The notes beneath the pieces were generated by a model, which searched no databases, was not told the origin of the DNA, and saw only the letters and a program-made list of their open reading frames with translations. From Pseudomonas botevensis (GTDB lineage: Bacteria; Pseudomonadota; Gammaproteobacteria; Pseudomonadales; Pseudomonadaceae), in NCBI RefSeq assembly GCF_019145475.1, contig NZ_JAHTKI010000008.1, positions 62,001 through 126,000 of the forward strand: a DNA stretch of 64,000 nt. Reading direction: 5' to 3'. The translations under genes were made by a program, and so were the position numbers. This document shows positions 8,847-18,012 of the stretch, piece after piece. Position 1 is the first letter of the stretch, and every line of letters begins with the position of its first letter.

Positions 8847-8946
8847 AATAGTGGCACTTTGATATACAGCCCGCCACTACCCGCCTGACAACAAGATCCT
8901 CGATCCACGAGGACGACCTCTCTCTCAAAGCCCAAGGAGCTTATTG

Positions 8947-10572
8947 ATGTCTATTCGGAATCTGCGCATAGGTTTACGAGCCAGTCTGAGTTTTGCCGTT
9001 TTGGCCGGTCTGCTGATGGTGGTCGGCCTGTTTGGCCTGGGCCAGATGAAAGCCCTGCGCGAAAGCGCGGCGGTGATTGAGGAGTCGTGGATGCCCAGTA
9101 TCGAAAGCATTCATGACAGCGCGGCGAACATCGCCAGCATCCGCCTCGAATCCCTGCGCCTGATCACCAGCACCCAGGCTGCCGTTCGCGAGCGCAGCAA
9201 AGGCCTCCTCAAGGCCCAGCGCCAGGAATTGCTCAAGCGCCTCGACGACCACAAGGCCTTGGTCGCCAACGATCAGGAACGGCTGATGCTCGACGGCTTG
9301 AGCGCGGATACCGCCAAGTACCTGAGCATCCTCGACCAGATCATCGGGAATATCGACGCCGGGCAAAACGAACAGGCCTACAACCGCCTGAGCACTGAAC
9401 TGGCGCCGCAAGGCACGGTGCTCGACAAAACCCTGGAGCAGATGATCGGCCTCAATCAGCAAGGCGCGGATGCCGCCGCCAAAGCGGCCTCGGCGAGTTA
9501 TCAGCGGGCGTTGTGGATCGTCACGACGATCATCGTGATCGCTCTGGTCGCCCCCCTGCTGCTGGCCTGGCAACTGACCCGCAGCATCACCACACCGATC
9601 AATCAGGCCCTCGACGTGGCGCGGCGGATTGCGGCCGGCGACCTCAGTGGCCGGATCGTCAGCAGCGGCAAGGATGAAGCGGCACATCTGCTCGAAGCCC
9701 TGGCCGAGATGCAGAACAACTTGCGTTCGACCATTCGTGGCATCAGCGAGTCGGCGCAGCAACTGGCCTCTGCCGCCGAGGAAATGAGTTCGGTGATGGA
9801 GCAAAGCACCCGTGGCCTGCAACAGCAGAACGACCAGATCGAACAGGCCGCCACCGCCGTCACCGAGATGAGCACGGCGGTGGATGAAGTCGCGGCCAAC
9901 GCGGTGTCCAGCGCTGAAGCGTCCGAGGCGTCGAACGAGGACAGCAAGCACGGGCATGTGCAGGTCAGCGAAACCATCAGCTCGATCCAGGAACTGGTCA
10001 GCGCGGTACTCGGTGCCTCGGAACGTGCCGAAGGCCTTGCGACGCAGGCGCAGGACATCAGCAAAGTGCTCGAAGTGATTCGCGGCATCGCCGGGCAGAC
10101 CAATCTGCTGGCGCTCAACGCCGCCATCGAAGCGGCGCGGGCCGGTGAGGCCGGGCGCGGATTTGCGGTGGTGGCCGATGAAGTGCGCTCGCTGGCGCAG
10201 CGCACGCAGAACTCCACGGAAGAAATCGAGCTAATGATCAGCAGCATCCAGCAAGGCACCGGCGCCACCGTCGGCGCGCTGCAAAGCAGTGCCGAACAGG
10301 CTGGCCATACCTTGCGCCGTGCCAACAGTGCCGGACAGGCGCTGGAGAAAATCACCGCGTCGATCTCGCAGATCAACCAGCGCAACTTGGTGATCGCCAG
10401 CGCCGCCGAGCAACAGGCACTGGTCGCGCGCGAGGTCGATCAGAACCTGGTGACCATCCGCGATCTCTCGACACAAACCGCTGCCGGTGCCACCCAGACC
10501 TCTGCCGCCAGCCAGGAACTGTCGCGGCTGGCGGTCGACCTGAACGGGCTGGTCACGCGCTTTGTGATCTGA
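8947..10572 (+). CDS. Methyl-accepting chemotaxis protein (4HB-type sensor)
   Basis: This inner-membrane chemoreceptor has 541 residues. TM1 is at about 13-33, followed by a mostly helical periplasmic domain of about 155 residues (four-helix-bundle type), TM2 at about 188-209 ([18 protein letters not shown]), HAMP at about 210-262, and the signalling domain with its hairpin tip ([20 protein letters not shown], then [18 protein letters not shown]). It signals to CheW and CheA. There is no C-terminal CheR-tethering pentapeptide; the protein ends LVTRFVI. The ATG at 8947 with AAGGAG upstream was chosen over a TTG one codon earlier. The ligand cannot be predicted. A FadR/LldR-like operator upstream hints at control by a carboxylate signal. 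Confidence 0.93.
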   Translation: MSIRNLRIGLRASLSFAVLAGLLMVVGLFGLGQMKALRESAAVIEESWMPSIESIHDSAANIASIRLESLRLITSTQAAVRERSKGLLKAQRQELLKRLDDHKALVANDQERLMLDGLSADTAKYLSILDQIIGNIDAGQNEQAYNRLSTELAPQGTVLDKTLEQMIGLNQQGADAAAKAASASYQRALWIVTTIIVIALVAPLLLAWQLTRSITTPINQALDVARRIAAGDLSGRIVSSGKDEAAHLLEALAEMQNNLRSTIRGISESAQQLASAAEEMSSVMEQSTRGLQQQNDQIEQAATAVTEMSTAVDEVAANAVSSAEASEASNEDSKHGHVQVSETISSIQELVSAVLGASERAEGLATQAQDISKVLEVIRGIAGQTNLLALNAAIEAARAGEAGRGFAVVADEVRSLAQRTQNSTEEIELMISSIQQGTGATVGALQSSAEQAGHTLRRANSAGQALEKITASISQINQRNLVIASAAEQQALVAREVDQNLVTIRDLSTQTAAGATQTSAASQELSRLAVDLNGLVTRFVI

Positions 10573-10656
10573 CGGAAAGTTAAATGCCCGAATAGCGGTT
10601 GCCATCGTCAGGGCGCTCGGCAACACTCTCGTCCCGATCAAGGAAGGAGACCCGCC

Positions 10657-11565
10657 GTGAGCCCTGTCGATATTTTCCGTTTGTTGTCGCTGGCAGCCAT
10701 CTGGGGCGCGAGTTTTCTGTTCATGCGCATCATCGCGCCGGTGATCGGCACGATTCCGACGGCGTTTTTCCGCGTGTCGATCGCTGCCGTCGGTCTGCTG
10801 GTGATCCTCGGTCTGATGCGTATCAGCTGGGACTTCAAGGGCAAACTGAAGACGGTGATGCTGCTGGGCCTGATCAATTCGGGCATTCCGGCGACGCTGT
10901 ATTCGGTGGCGGCCCAGGTGCTGCCGGCCGGTTATTCGGCAATCTTCAATGCCACCACGCCGCTGATGGGCGTGTTGATTGGCGGCTTGTTCTTCAGCGA
11001 AAAATTGACCGCAGCCAAGCTCGGCGGAGTGTTCCTCGGATTGCTCGGCGTCGGCGTGCTGACGCGCGCGGGTCCCGTGGCATTCGACCTGCCATTGCTG
11101 ATGGGCGCCCTCGCCTGCCTGCTCGCCACCACTTGCTACGGTTTCGCCGGATTCCTCGCGCGGCGCTGGCTGGATCAGGCCGGCGGGCTGGACAGTCGCT
11201 TGTCGGCGCTGGGCAGCATGCTCGGGGCGACGTTGTTCCTGCTGCCGCTGTTCGGCTACAGCGTCGCCACCCAGCCACCGGCAAGCTGGGGCGGCTGGAA
11301 TGTCTGGCTGTCGCTGCTGGGCCTGGGCCTGGGTTGCACGGCGTTTGCCTACATCGTGTATTTCCGTCTGCTCAGTTCGATCGGCCCGGTGAAGTCGATG
11401 ACCGTGACCTTCCTGATTCCGCCATTCGGCGTGTTGTGGGGGGCGTTGCTGCTCGATGAGCCGCTGTCGATGGCCCATGTGTATGGCGGGGTGTTGATTG
11501 CGGCAGCGTTGTGGCTGGTATTGAAACCGACGGCGGTGAAGCCGGCCGAGGTGGCGGTACGCTAG
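10657..11565 (+). CDS. EamA-domain DMT-family transporter
   Basis: This 302-residue inner-membrane protein has about ten hydrophobic segments arranged as two EamA repeats (about 5-135 and 150-290), the drug/metabolite exporter fold. The sequence AAIWGASFLFMRIIAPVIG in the first helix and LLLDEPLSMAHVYGG near the end are typical. The start is GTG at 10657, supported by a strong AAGGAGG-like site about 8 bases upstream. The substrate is not predictable; relatives export amino acids, purines or toxic metabolites. It converges with a second, divergent-sequence EamA gene across a REP hairpin. Confidence 0.9.
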   Translation: MSPVDIFRLLSLAAIWGASFLFMRIIAPVIGTIPTAFFRVSIAAVGLLVILGLMRISWDFKGKLKTVMLLGLINSGIPATLYSVAAQVLPAGYSAIFNATTPLMGVLIGGLFFSEKLTAAKLGGVFLGLLGVGVLTRAGPVAFDLPLLMGALACLLATTCYGFAGFLARRWLDQAGGLDSRLSALGSMLGATLFLLPLFGYSVATQPPASWGGWNVWLSLLGLGLGCTAFAYIVYFRLLSSIGPVKSMTVTFLIPPFGVLWGALLLDEPLSMAHVYGGVLIAAALWLVLKPTAVKPAEVAVR

Positions 11566-11585
11566 CGTTGTCGCGGCTGAATCAG

Positions 11586-11629
11586 CCTTCGCGAGCAAAC
11601 CCGCCGCCACAGCGGGTTGCTCGCGAAGG
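11586..11629. repeat. REP-like hairpin between convergent EamA genes
   Basis: The arms 11586-11604 and 11612-11629 pair over 18 bp with one bulged A (CCTTCGCGAGCAAACCCGC against GCGGGTTGCTCGCGAAGG). This is the common Pseudomonas REP core and probably serves both genes as a 3' end structure. Confidence 0.75.
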
Positions 11630-11640
11630 TGAAGCGAGGG

Positions 11641-12504
11641 TTATTGAGTCTTACGGAACACAAACGCCAGACCAATGATGATCAACACCATCCCCAACAC
11701 GCTCAACGCGGCCAGACGATTGCCGAAAATCAGGTAGTCCATCACGGCCGTCACCGCCGGCACCAGGTAGAACAAGCTGGTGACATTGACCAGATTGCCC
11801 CGCGCGATCAGGCGATAAAGCAACAGCGTCGCCAGCACTGACACCACCAGGCCCATCCACAGCACCGGCACGATGAAACCGCTGCCGTGTTCGAAGTGAA
11901 ACGGCTGGAACGGCACGAAAATCCCGCACAGCAACAGCCCCGCCAGGTACTGCACCGGCAGCGTGCCGAGGGGATTGTCGGTGATGCGTTTCTGCATGAT
12001 CGAGCCGAACGTCATGCTCGCCAGCGCCAGCAAACCGAACAGCATGCCCGCCCAGGACATCCCGGCCAGACCGATGCCCTGATACACCACCATGATCAGT
12101 CCGGCCAGGCCCAGCGCCAGACCGAACATCCGGCTCGCCGAACGCTGGCGCTCCATCAGCACCACGGTCAGGATCGGCTGCACGCCCATGATGGTCGCCA
12201 TCACCCCCGGCGTGACTTTGCAGTCCAGGGCCAGCAGATAAAAGATCTGATAAGCCCCCAACAACACCACGCCGGTGGCAATCGCATACAGCATCGGCTT
12301 GCCGCCCTTGGGCAATTTCAGTTTGAGCAACGGCGCCAGCAGCACCAGTCCACAGAGGGCAATGGCGAAGCGAAACAGCAAGAACGCAAAGGGCGAGGCA
12401 TGGGCCAGGCCCCACTTGGAGAAAATCGCCCCGCTGCTCCACAGCAGAACGAACAGGCTCGTGGACGTCGCCGCGAGCGCGGACTTTTTCGAAAGGACAA
12501 ACAT
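11641..12504 (-). CDS. EamA-domain DMT-family transporter
   Basis: This is a second DMT exporter, 287 residues with ten predicted membrane helices and two EamA repeats (FVLLWSSGAIFSKWGLAHAS at the start of the first; YLIFGNRLAALSVLGMVLI in the second). The ATG at 12504 lies five bases after AGGTGG; an in-frame GTG at 12513 would overlap that site and is rejected. It shares little sequence with the neighbouring EamA protein and is not a recent duplicate. The substrate is unknown. Confidence 0.9.
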   Translation of the reverse strand: MFVLSKKSALAATSTSLFVLLWSSGAIFSKWGLAHASPFAFLLFRFAIALCGLVLLAPLLKLKLPKGGKPMLYAIATGVVLLGAYQIFYLLALDCKVTPGVMATIMGVQPILTVVLMERQRSASRMFGLALGLAGLIMVVYQGIGLAGMSWAGMLFGLLALASMTFGSIMQKRITDNPLGTLPVQYLAGLLLCGIFVPFQPFHFEHGSGFIVPVLWMGLVVSVLATLLLYRLIARGNLVNVTSLFYLVPAVTAVMDYLIFGNRLAALSVLGMVLIIIGLAFVFRKTQ

Positions 12505-12953
12505 GAATACCACCTGTAGTCAGGCACATGGCCAACTCAGCCGAAGCTGAAATTCAGTAGGTTTGTTCAGGCGGGCACAGGGGTCAGCAGAAAACGCCGA
12601 TCAGCCCGAAACGCCAACGCCCGGCGGTGATACGACTGCGCACACCGGCGTGCTACTGACAGGTGGAGGGTAATGACTGATCTGCACAGGCTGCTGATTC
12701 CCGCACGGCACGACGCCAGCGTTGACCGCTGAATCGACTACCGCGTTGATGAGGGATGCAGGCATTTGGGCTGATCTTTTTCGAGGGAGGAAAAGTGGGT
12801 CATGCGACTCACGAGCGCCGACTATAACCAGCACCGGACATGGATTGCAACGACTTGGACAAAGGGCCAGCAGCGACAGGCCACAGGGAGGTGAATAGGC
12901 TGATTGGCAACGGCAGCGCCCAACGACGGGGTACAGGGAATGCAAGAGATCAC
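12505..12953. other. Gene-poor region upstream of EamA and GNAT-like genes
   Basis: These 449 bp hold no gene I can support. A minus-strand frame stays open through much of it but is Pro/Ser/Val-rich and has no ribosome site. On the plus strand an 18-codon frame begins at the ATG at 12673 after GGAGGGTA and ends at 12729; it could be a leader peptide, but nothing conserved is recognised. The region probably holds the promoters of the flanking divergent genes. Confidence 0.4.
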
Positions 12954-13487
12954 ATGCCAAGGGAACGGACATATTTGCGGTATCAGTTGTATCGGTCACA
13001 GGCCAGGAAACAGGCCGGTATTACTTTCGCAAAACTACAGAACGATTTGGCGCAGCGAGGGATTGTGGATGTCGATCATTCCAGAGTTCGCTTTGAAGCG
13101 ATCGATGCCTTGGCACTGAATGCCTATGACGAATGGCTTGATCCTCATTTCTCCTGGCAGGAAGTTGTCAGGTGGAAAGCCAGAGAACCCATGGGCTTCG
13201 ATCTGGCAATCTGGTTTGATCAGGAGCTATGCGGACTCTGCTTTGCAAATCCCAATCAAAGCCGGTTGCGCGTCAAAATCGTACGCCTGGAAGGCAAGCC
13301 GGGAAACGATCACCCGCTCAAGAGCCGCGTAGCGACGTTTGCTTTGACCGCCGTCACTCACTTCGCGCGGATCATTGGCAGCAAGCAAATCGAAATTCAG
13401 GAACCTCTCCCGGGAGTGATTGCTCTTTATCGACAACTGGGTTTTGAGTTCGATACAGAGGGTCGGCTTGTGAAGCTTATTGACTAA
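12954..13487 (+). CDS. GNAT-like N-acetyltransferase
   Basis: This 177-residue protein (counted from the Met at 12954) ends in a recognisable GNAT fold signature: a long helix, then IIGSKQIEIQEPLPGVIALY and the C-terminal RQLGFEFD strand. The acceptor substrate is unknown. The frame stays open upstream to 12840, but residues before 12954 look non-coding; the ribosome site at 12954 is weak, so the start is uncertain. Base composition is clearly more AT-rich than the neighbours, suggesting transfer. A short open frame follows 49 bp downstream and a strong terminator closes the unit. Confidence 0.7.
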   Translation: MPRERTYLRYQLYRSQARKQAGITFAKLQNDLAQRGIVDVDHSRVRFEAIDALALNAYDEWLDPHFSWQEVVRWKAREPMGFDLAIWFDQELCGLCFANPNQSRLRVKIVRLEGKPGNDHPLKSRVATFALTAVTHFARIIGSKQIEIQEPLPGVIALYRQLGFEFDTEGRLVKLID

Positions 13488-13536
13488 GACTAGTATCGGG
13501 AAACCTGTTCATTTAATGATCAATGTCGGGAACGCC

Positions 13537-13716
13537 ATGAAAGCTGTCGTTGAAAACAAAGTCTCAGCCCCCCCATCGACCAGAGCCGATAGAAAGCGCT
13601 CTTGTGAAGAATTGTCTGAAAGGGAGTTGCAGCGAATCAGAGAGGCATTAGCAAATCCCGCCGTTGAGGAACCTGGGGGGGTTCTCGCCGGCGCCTCGTT
13701 CGCTTTCCCTGCATAA
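13537..13716 (+). CDS. Small hypothetical protein
   Basis: This possible 59-residue protein is mostly charged and helical, with an E/R-rich middle (EELSERELQRIREALANP). It shares the lower GC of the preceding GNAT-like gene. The start at 13537 has GGGAA four bases upstream; an ATG at 13516 has no site. It runs to the edge of a Rho-independent terminator, which suggests it is the last gene of a two-gene unit. No domain is recognised. It could be a partner of the acetyltransferase or a non-functional remnant. Confidence 0.45.
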   Translation: MKAVVENKVSAPPSTRADRKRSCEELSERELQRIREALANPAVEEPGGVLAGASFAFPA

Positions 13717-13747
13717 AAAAACCGCTCACTAAGAGCGGCTTTTTTAT
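13714..13747. terminator. Bidirectional Rho-independent terminator
   Basis: A 6-bp stem CCGCTC/GAGCGG (13722-13727 against 13733-13738) with a 5-nt loop is flanked by an A-run on the left and CTTTTTTATT on the right. It therefore works in both directions between the small ORF and lpxO, which converge on it. Confidence 0.9.
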
Positions 13748-13758
13748 TGCATCCAGCC

Positions 13759-14697
13759 TCAACCAAACAGCCAGTACCCCAACAACGTCAACACCGCCAC
13801 CGCCAGCACCGGCCGCATCACGCGATAGGCCTTGGGATTACGGCGTTTCCACTGTTTGACCACGCCGCTGAACTTGTCGCTGAAGTTCTTGCTCCACGCA
13901 TACGCCTGATTGATCCCGCCGACGCGTTCGTCGTCGAGGTTCTGCGGTGCCGTGGCCCGACCCAGCCAGCCGCTGATGAAGCGGTTGATGCGGGTCATGA
14001 GGCGGTTGCTTAGCGGCCGTTCGATGTCGCAGAACAGGATGACGCGGGTCTTGTCGGTTTCGTTCTTGACCCAGTGCACGTAGGTTTCATCGAACATCAC
14101 GTCTTCACCGTCGCGCCAGGCGTAGACCTGGCCGTCGACGAAGATCCGACAATCGTCGGAGTTCGGTGTCGACAGCCCGAGGTGATAACGCAGGGAACCG
14201 GCAAACGGATCGCGGTGCGGGTTGAGGTGACTTCCGCCCGGCAGCAACGCGAACATCGCCCCCTTCACATTGGGAATCGCGCTGACCAGCGCCACGGTTT
14301 TCGGGCACAGGGTCTCGGCCGACGGAAGCGGTTTGTCGTACCACTTGAGGTAGAAACGCTTCCAGCCTTTCTTGAAGAACGAACCGAACCCGGCGTCGTT
14401 ATTCTTCTCGGCGGCGCGGATGTAACCCTCGTCAAACAGGTGCATGGCTTCGTCGCGGATGGTTTCCCAGTTGTCGCGCAACACATCCAGTTCGGGGAAT
14501 TTGCTGCGATCCAGATAAGGCTTGGACGGCACGCCGGAGAACAGGTACATCAAGGCGTTGTACGGGGCGAACAATGCCGAGTGGTTGACGAACTGACGCA
14601 GTACTGGCAAACGCGCCTTGCCGCGCAAATGCACATAGAGAGTGCTGCCCAGAAACAGCAACAGCACCAACGCCTTGGCGGCTAAAGGAAAGGTCAT
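13759..14697 (-). CDS. lpxO: Lipid A 2-hydroxylase LpxO (Asp/Asn beta-hydroxylase family)
   Basis: This 312-residue Fe(II)/2-oxoglutarate dioxygenase probably 2-hydroxylates a secondary acyl chain of lipid A at the inner membrane. A hydrophobic N-terminal segment (about 3-20) and another at the C-terminus (about 292-310) would anchor it. The iron ligands lie in HLNPHRDPF and YVHWVKNET, with the 2-OG-binding Arg in KTRVILFCDIERP. The start at 14697 has AAGGAG upstream and is preferred over a longer frame from 14736. The assignment to LpxO rather than another beta-hydroxylase follows from the flanking membrane anchors and the usual length of about 300. Confidence 0.85.
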   Translation of the reverse strand: MTFPLAAKALVLLLFLGSTLYVHLRGKARLPVLRQFVNHSALFAPYNALMYLFSGVPSKPYLDRSKFPELDVLRDNWETIRDEAMHLFDEGYIRAAEKNNDAGFGSFFKKGWKRFYLKWYDKPLPSAETLCPKTVALVSAIPNVKGAMFALLPGGSHLNPHRDPFAGSLRYHLGLSTPNSDDCRIFVDGQVYAWRDGEDVMFDETYVHWVKNETDKTRVILFCDIERPLSNRLMTRINRFISGWLGRATAPQNLDDERVGGINQAYAWSKNFSDKFSGVVKQWKRRNPKAYRVMRPVLAVAVLTLLGYWLFG

Positions 14698-14923
14698 CAA
14701 CAACTCCTTGAAAAAAGACACGCTGCACAACGCCATTTACCCGGCATGGCAGCCGGCCATGATAAACACTACCGGCGCCGGGAAACACCCGCCAAACCCA
14801 AGATTCAGTATTAAGGATTGCGCAACAAAGCACTTATTAACATATGAGTCCTGAACCCTGGCTGACATGGATCATGAAGATCAATGGATCGCAGCGTTGG
14901 GTTGCGATCCCTGGCTCAACGGC

Positions 14924-15898
14924 TTATTGCTGGGTCTCCTGCTCGGTGAACAGGTCGCTGAACAGCATGCTCGACAGATAACGCTCACCGGAATCCGGCA
15001 GCACCACGACAATGGTCTTGCCCTGCATTTCCGGGGTTTCCGCCAGACGAACGGCAACCGCCATCGCAGCCCCGCAAGAAATTCCGCACAAAATTCCCTC
15101 CTCCTGCATCAGGCGCAGCGCCATGGCCTTGGACTCGTCGTCGGTGACCTGCTCAACGCGGTCCACCATCGACAGATCCAGGTTCTTCGGCACAAAACCG
15201 GCACCGATGCCCTGGATCTTGTGCGGGCTCGGTTTGATCTCTTCGCCCGCCAGGGCCTGGGTAATCACCGGGGAAGCCGTCGGTTCCACGGCCACCGAGA
15301 GAATCGGTTTACCCTGGGTATTCTTGATATACCGCGAAACGCCGGTGATGGTTCCGCCGGTGCCGACACCCGCCACCAGCACGTCGACGGCGCCGTCGGT
15401 GTCGTTCCAGATTTCCGGGCCGGTGGTCTTCTCGTGGATCGCCGGGTTGGCCGGGTTATCGAACTGCGCCGGCATGAAATATTGGTTCGGGTCGCTGGCG
15501 ACAATCTCGGTCGCTTTATCGATCGCACCTTTCATGCCCTTCGCCGGCTCGGTCAACACCAGCTCTGCGCCAAGGGCCTTGAGAACTTTACGTCGTTCGA
15601 TGCTCATCGAAGCCGGCATGGTCAGCATCAGTTTGTAACCACGGGCAGCGGCCACAAAGGCCAGGCCGATACCGGTGTTGCCCGAGGTCGGCTCGACGAT
15701 GGTCATGCCCGGCTTGAGCCTGCCGCTACTTTCGGCGTCCCAGATCATGTTCGCGCCGATCCGGCACTTGACCGAGTAACCGGGGTTACGCCCTTCGATC
15801 TTCGCCAGGATAGTCACGCCACGCGGCGCAATACGGTTGATCTGCACCAGCGGCGTATTGCCGATGGAATGGGCGTTGTCAGCAAAAATACGGCTCAT
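14924..15898 (-). CDS. cysK: Cysteine synthase A (O-acetylserine sulfhydrylase)
   Basis: This 324-residue PLP enzyme makes cysteine from O-acetylserine and sulfide. The PLP lysine is Lys44 in [15 protein letters not shown]; the substrate loop [11 protein letters not shown] and the phosphate-binding [10 protein letters not shown] loop are intact. The CysK-type ending ([18 protein letters not shown]) favours CysK over CysM. The first ATG of the frame is used. Nothing in the immediate neighbourhood is sulfur-related; a DUF748 gene starts divergently 128 bp away. Confidence 0.95.
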   Translation of the reverse strand: MSRIFADNAHSIGNTPLVQINRIAPRGVTILAKIEGRNPGYSVKCRIGANMIWDAESSGRLKPGMTIVEPTSGNTGIGLAFVAAARGYKLMLTMPASMSIERRKVLKALGAELVLTEPAKGMKGAIDKATEIVASDPNQYFMPAQFDNPANPAIHEKTTGPEIWNDTDGAVDVLVAGVGTGGTITGVSRYIKNTQGKPILSVAVEPTASPVITQALAGEEIKPSPHKIQGIGAGFVPKNLDLSMVDRVEQVTDDESKAMALRLMQEEGILCGISCGAAMAVAVRLAETPEMQGKTIVVVLPDSGERYLSSMLFSDLFTEQETQQ

Positions 15899-16025
15899 GA
15901 CCGGGTCCTTAAGCAGCGTTGAATTCAGCGCTCCAAGGTAAGCCTGTTGCCCCTGTCAGTCCAGTCGGGTCGAACGTCTGCGGCCACCGGAAGTCAATCG
16001 CTTACATTGTCCGGAAATCGCCGTC

Positions 16026-17102
16026 ATGAAGCGTCGCTACAGCTGGCCGTTGTGGACCCTCGCCACCGTTGTCGTGTTGCTGGTTGCCCTGCACATCGCC
16101 CTGCCCTATCTGGTGCGCGATTACCTGAACGACAAACTGGCGAACATGGGCGATTACCGTGGGCAGATCACCGACGTCGACCTGGCGCTATGGCGCGGTG
16201 CCTACAAGATCAACGGGCTGAAAATCGTCAAGGTCGACGGCAAGGTGCCCGTACCGTTCGTCGATGCGCCGCTGATCGATCTGTCGGTCAGTTGGCATTC
16301 GCTGTGGTACGACCATGCGGTGGTGGCGCAAGTGAAGTTCTTCAAACCCCAGGTGAACTTCGTCGATGGCGGGGCCAACAAGCAGAACTCCCAGACCGGT
16401 CAAGGCACCGACTGGCGCGCGCAACTGGGCAAGCTGCTGCCAATCACCCTCGACGAAGTGCAGATCCACGACGGGCGCATCAGCTTCCGCAACTTCAACT
16501 CCAAACCGCCGGTGAACATGAACGCGACCCGGGTCGAGGCCAGCATCTATAACCTGACCAACGTGGTCGACAAACAGGGCAAGCGCGACGCCACCTTCGA
16601 AGGTAAAGCCTTGCTACTGGGCCACGCACCGCTGGAAACCAGCGCCACCTTCGATCCGCTGAGCAACTTCGAAGACTTCGAATTCCGCCTGCGCGCCCGC
16701 GACATCGAACTCAAAAGCATGAACGACTTCGCTTCGGCCTACGGCAAGTTCGACTTCAACGCCGGCCACGGTGACGTGGTGATCGAAGCCCAGGCCAGCA
16801 AGGCCCAGCTCAAGGGCTACATCAAACCACTGCTGCGCGACGTCGACGTATTCAACTGGCAGCAGGACGTGGAAAACAAGAACAAGGGCATTTTCCGTTC
16901 GATCTGGGAAGCATTGGTCGGCGGCACCGAAACCGTGCTGAAGAATCAGGGCAAAAACCAGTTCGCCACCCGGGTCGAACTCAGCGGCAGCGTGCATCAG
17001 CAAGATATCAGCGCGTTCGAAGCATTTTTGCAGATCTTGCGCAACGGCTTCATCCAGGCCTTCAACGCCCGGTATGAGCGGCCGAAGCCGGAGGCCGGTT
17101 AG
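16026..17102 (+). CDS. DUF748 (AsmA-like) envelope protein
   Basis: This 358-residue protein has an N-terminal signal anchor (about 9-27, LWTLATVVVLLVALHIALPYLV) followed by a periplasmic, beta-rich region with the DUF748 pattern (ITDVDLALWRGAYKINGLKI, then PITLDEVQIHDGRISFRNF). DUF748 belongs to the AsmA-like group, whose longer members bridge the periplasm and are linked to lipid transport. This short single-domain member could not span it alone. Its function is not established. The stop overlaps that of the convergent DUF2442 gene by 4 bp. Confidence 0.75.
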   Translation: MKRRYSWPLWTLATVVVLLVALHIALPYLVRDYLNDKLANMGDYRGQITDVDLALWRGAYKINGLKIVKVDGKVPVPFVDAPLIDLSVSWHSLWYDHAVVAQVKFFKPQVNFVDGGANKQNSQTGQGTDWRAQLGKLLPITLDEVQIHDGRISFRNFNSKPPVNMNATRVEASIYNLTNVVDKQGKRDATFEGKALLLGHAPLETSATFDPLSNFEDFEFRLRARDIELKSMNDFASAYGKFDFNAGHGDVVIEAQASKAQLKGYIKPLLRDVDVFNWQQDVENKNKGIFRSIWEALVGGTETVLKNQGKNQFATRVELSGSVHQQDISAFEAFLQILRNGFIQAFNARYERPKPEAG

Positions 17103-17584
17103 GGTTTTCGGCTGACAATGTAGCGACCCGACTCCTCCGCCGCCAGGGAGCCCTGTTGCAACGAGTCCCAGCCCAGACAAGCCAGAGCCAACGAACGGGG
17201 AACCGCCTCACGGCCATTGCTGTAGCGACTGATGCTGCGAGGGCTGACACCCAGCGCTTCGGCAGCCTGCACCAGTGGCAACCCCGTACGGGCGCGCCAA
17301 TCGATGAAGATCCGGGTGTTTTCGTCCACCGTATTCTGTGCCAACGCGTCCCGATACAGCGTATCGGCGCCAATCTGAATATCCGGCCCCGGCCACTCCA
17401 CGCTCCAACCGTCGTCTTCCAACGTGGCCGTGGCGAATACGCCGGGATCGAGCAGCGGACTCAAACCCGGGTATTTGTACAGATCACGGCTCAAATCGAG
17501 GGTCAGTTGCTGGTCGTCGATAAAGGTCAAAGCCAGACGCCAGTCCCCTAGTACCTTTACTGCCGACAATCGTGGCCGCTTCAT
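17099..17584 (-). CDS. DUF2442 protein with C-terminal helix-turn-helix
   Basis: This protein has 161 residues if it starts at the ATGA overlap with the upstream DUF4160 gene (17584). An in-frame ATG at 17593 is also possible, with GGAGG ten bases upstream. The N-terminal half (about 1-75) matches DUF2442 (LALTFIDDQQLTLDLSRDLY, then GLSPLLDPGVFATATL). The C-terminal part contains an Xre-like HTH (LPLVQAAEALGVSPRSISRY). DUF4160-DUF2442 gene pairs recur in many bacteria and look like toxin-antitoxin or regulatory modules, but no biochemical role is known to me. The HTH suggests autoregulation. Confidence 0.75.
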   Translation of the reverse strand: MKRPRLSAVKVLGDWRLALTFIDDQQLTLDLSRDLYKYPGLSPLLDPGVFATATLEDDGWSVEWPGPDIQIGADTLYRDALAQNTVDENTRIFIDWRARTGLPLVQAAEALGVSPRSISRYSNGREAVPRSLALACLGWDSLQQGSLAAEESGRYIVSRKP

Positions 17585-17811
17585 GGGTAGCATCGTTTCC
17601 AGTCCTCCAATAATTGAGTCTGATGGGCCGCGACCCAAGCTTGCGCCTCTTTAATGATCAGCGACGGCACCTTGCCCATCATGACCTCTAAGGTTTCCAG
17701 GCTCAGCATCACGTCCACCCCGCCGCCGGTCAGGTGTACATGGGGCGGCGGGTGATCTTTTTCGCGCAACTGAATGCGGTATTTATCTCTAAATCGGTAT
17801 TTGGTAGACAT
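17581..17811 (-). CDS. DUF4160 domain protein
   Basis: This 76-residue protein matches DUF4160: an N-terminal RIQLREKDHPPPHVHLTGG strand pair with the conserved HPPPHVH histidines, then a helical end (AWVAAHQTQLLEDWKRC). It is the first gene of a two-gene operon and overlaps the DUF2442-HTH gene by 4 bp (ATGA). The histidine cluster could be catalytic or metal-binding; this is inference. No strong ribosome site is visible. Confidence 0.75.
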   Translation of the reverse strand: MSTKYRFRDKYRIQLREKDHPPPHVHLTGGGVDVMLSLETLEVMMGKVPSLIIKEAQAWVAAHQTQLLEDWKRCYP

Positions 17812-18012
17812 GCAACAGAAGCTATCGCCAAATCGGCGATACCTGAATACTGGCCATCGGCCGAGACTGAGTCAACATGTGACGCTCCATTCAGAGACTG
17901 AATAAGCCGTCTGCGTTCACAGTCGACCGGACTGCGCGTTATAGTCGGGCATCCGATTTTTTCGCCTCCGCCCTGCCCGTGCAGGTCGGCGTTACCGTTC
18001 GAGGATTAGCAG

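Larger units (their letters stand above)
8538..8946. other. Gene-free divergent control region aceK / chemoreceptor
   Basis: No credible coding sequence was found in these 409 bp. The region is more AT-rich than its neighbours and holds two palindromes (8674-8685 and 8834-8846), described separately. A ribosome-binding site AAGGAG at 8934-8939 serves the chemoreceptor. No convincing sigma-54 or sigma-28 promoter was recognised. Confidence 0.6.

Noticed and set aside
8850..8870. Sigma-54 promoter (TGGCAC then TTGC) before the chemoreceptor
   Set aside because: TGGCAC is present at 8852-8857, but the -12 GC element is missing at the required spacing.
12601..12999. A 132-codon minus-strand frame upstream of the EamA gene
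   Set aside because: It is Pro/Cys/Ser-rich, lacks a ribosome site, overlaps the GNAT-like start and shows no domain. A shorter version starting at the inner Met near 12762 is also unsupported.
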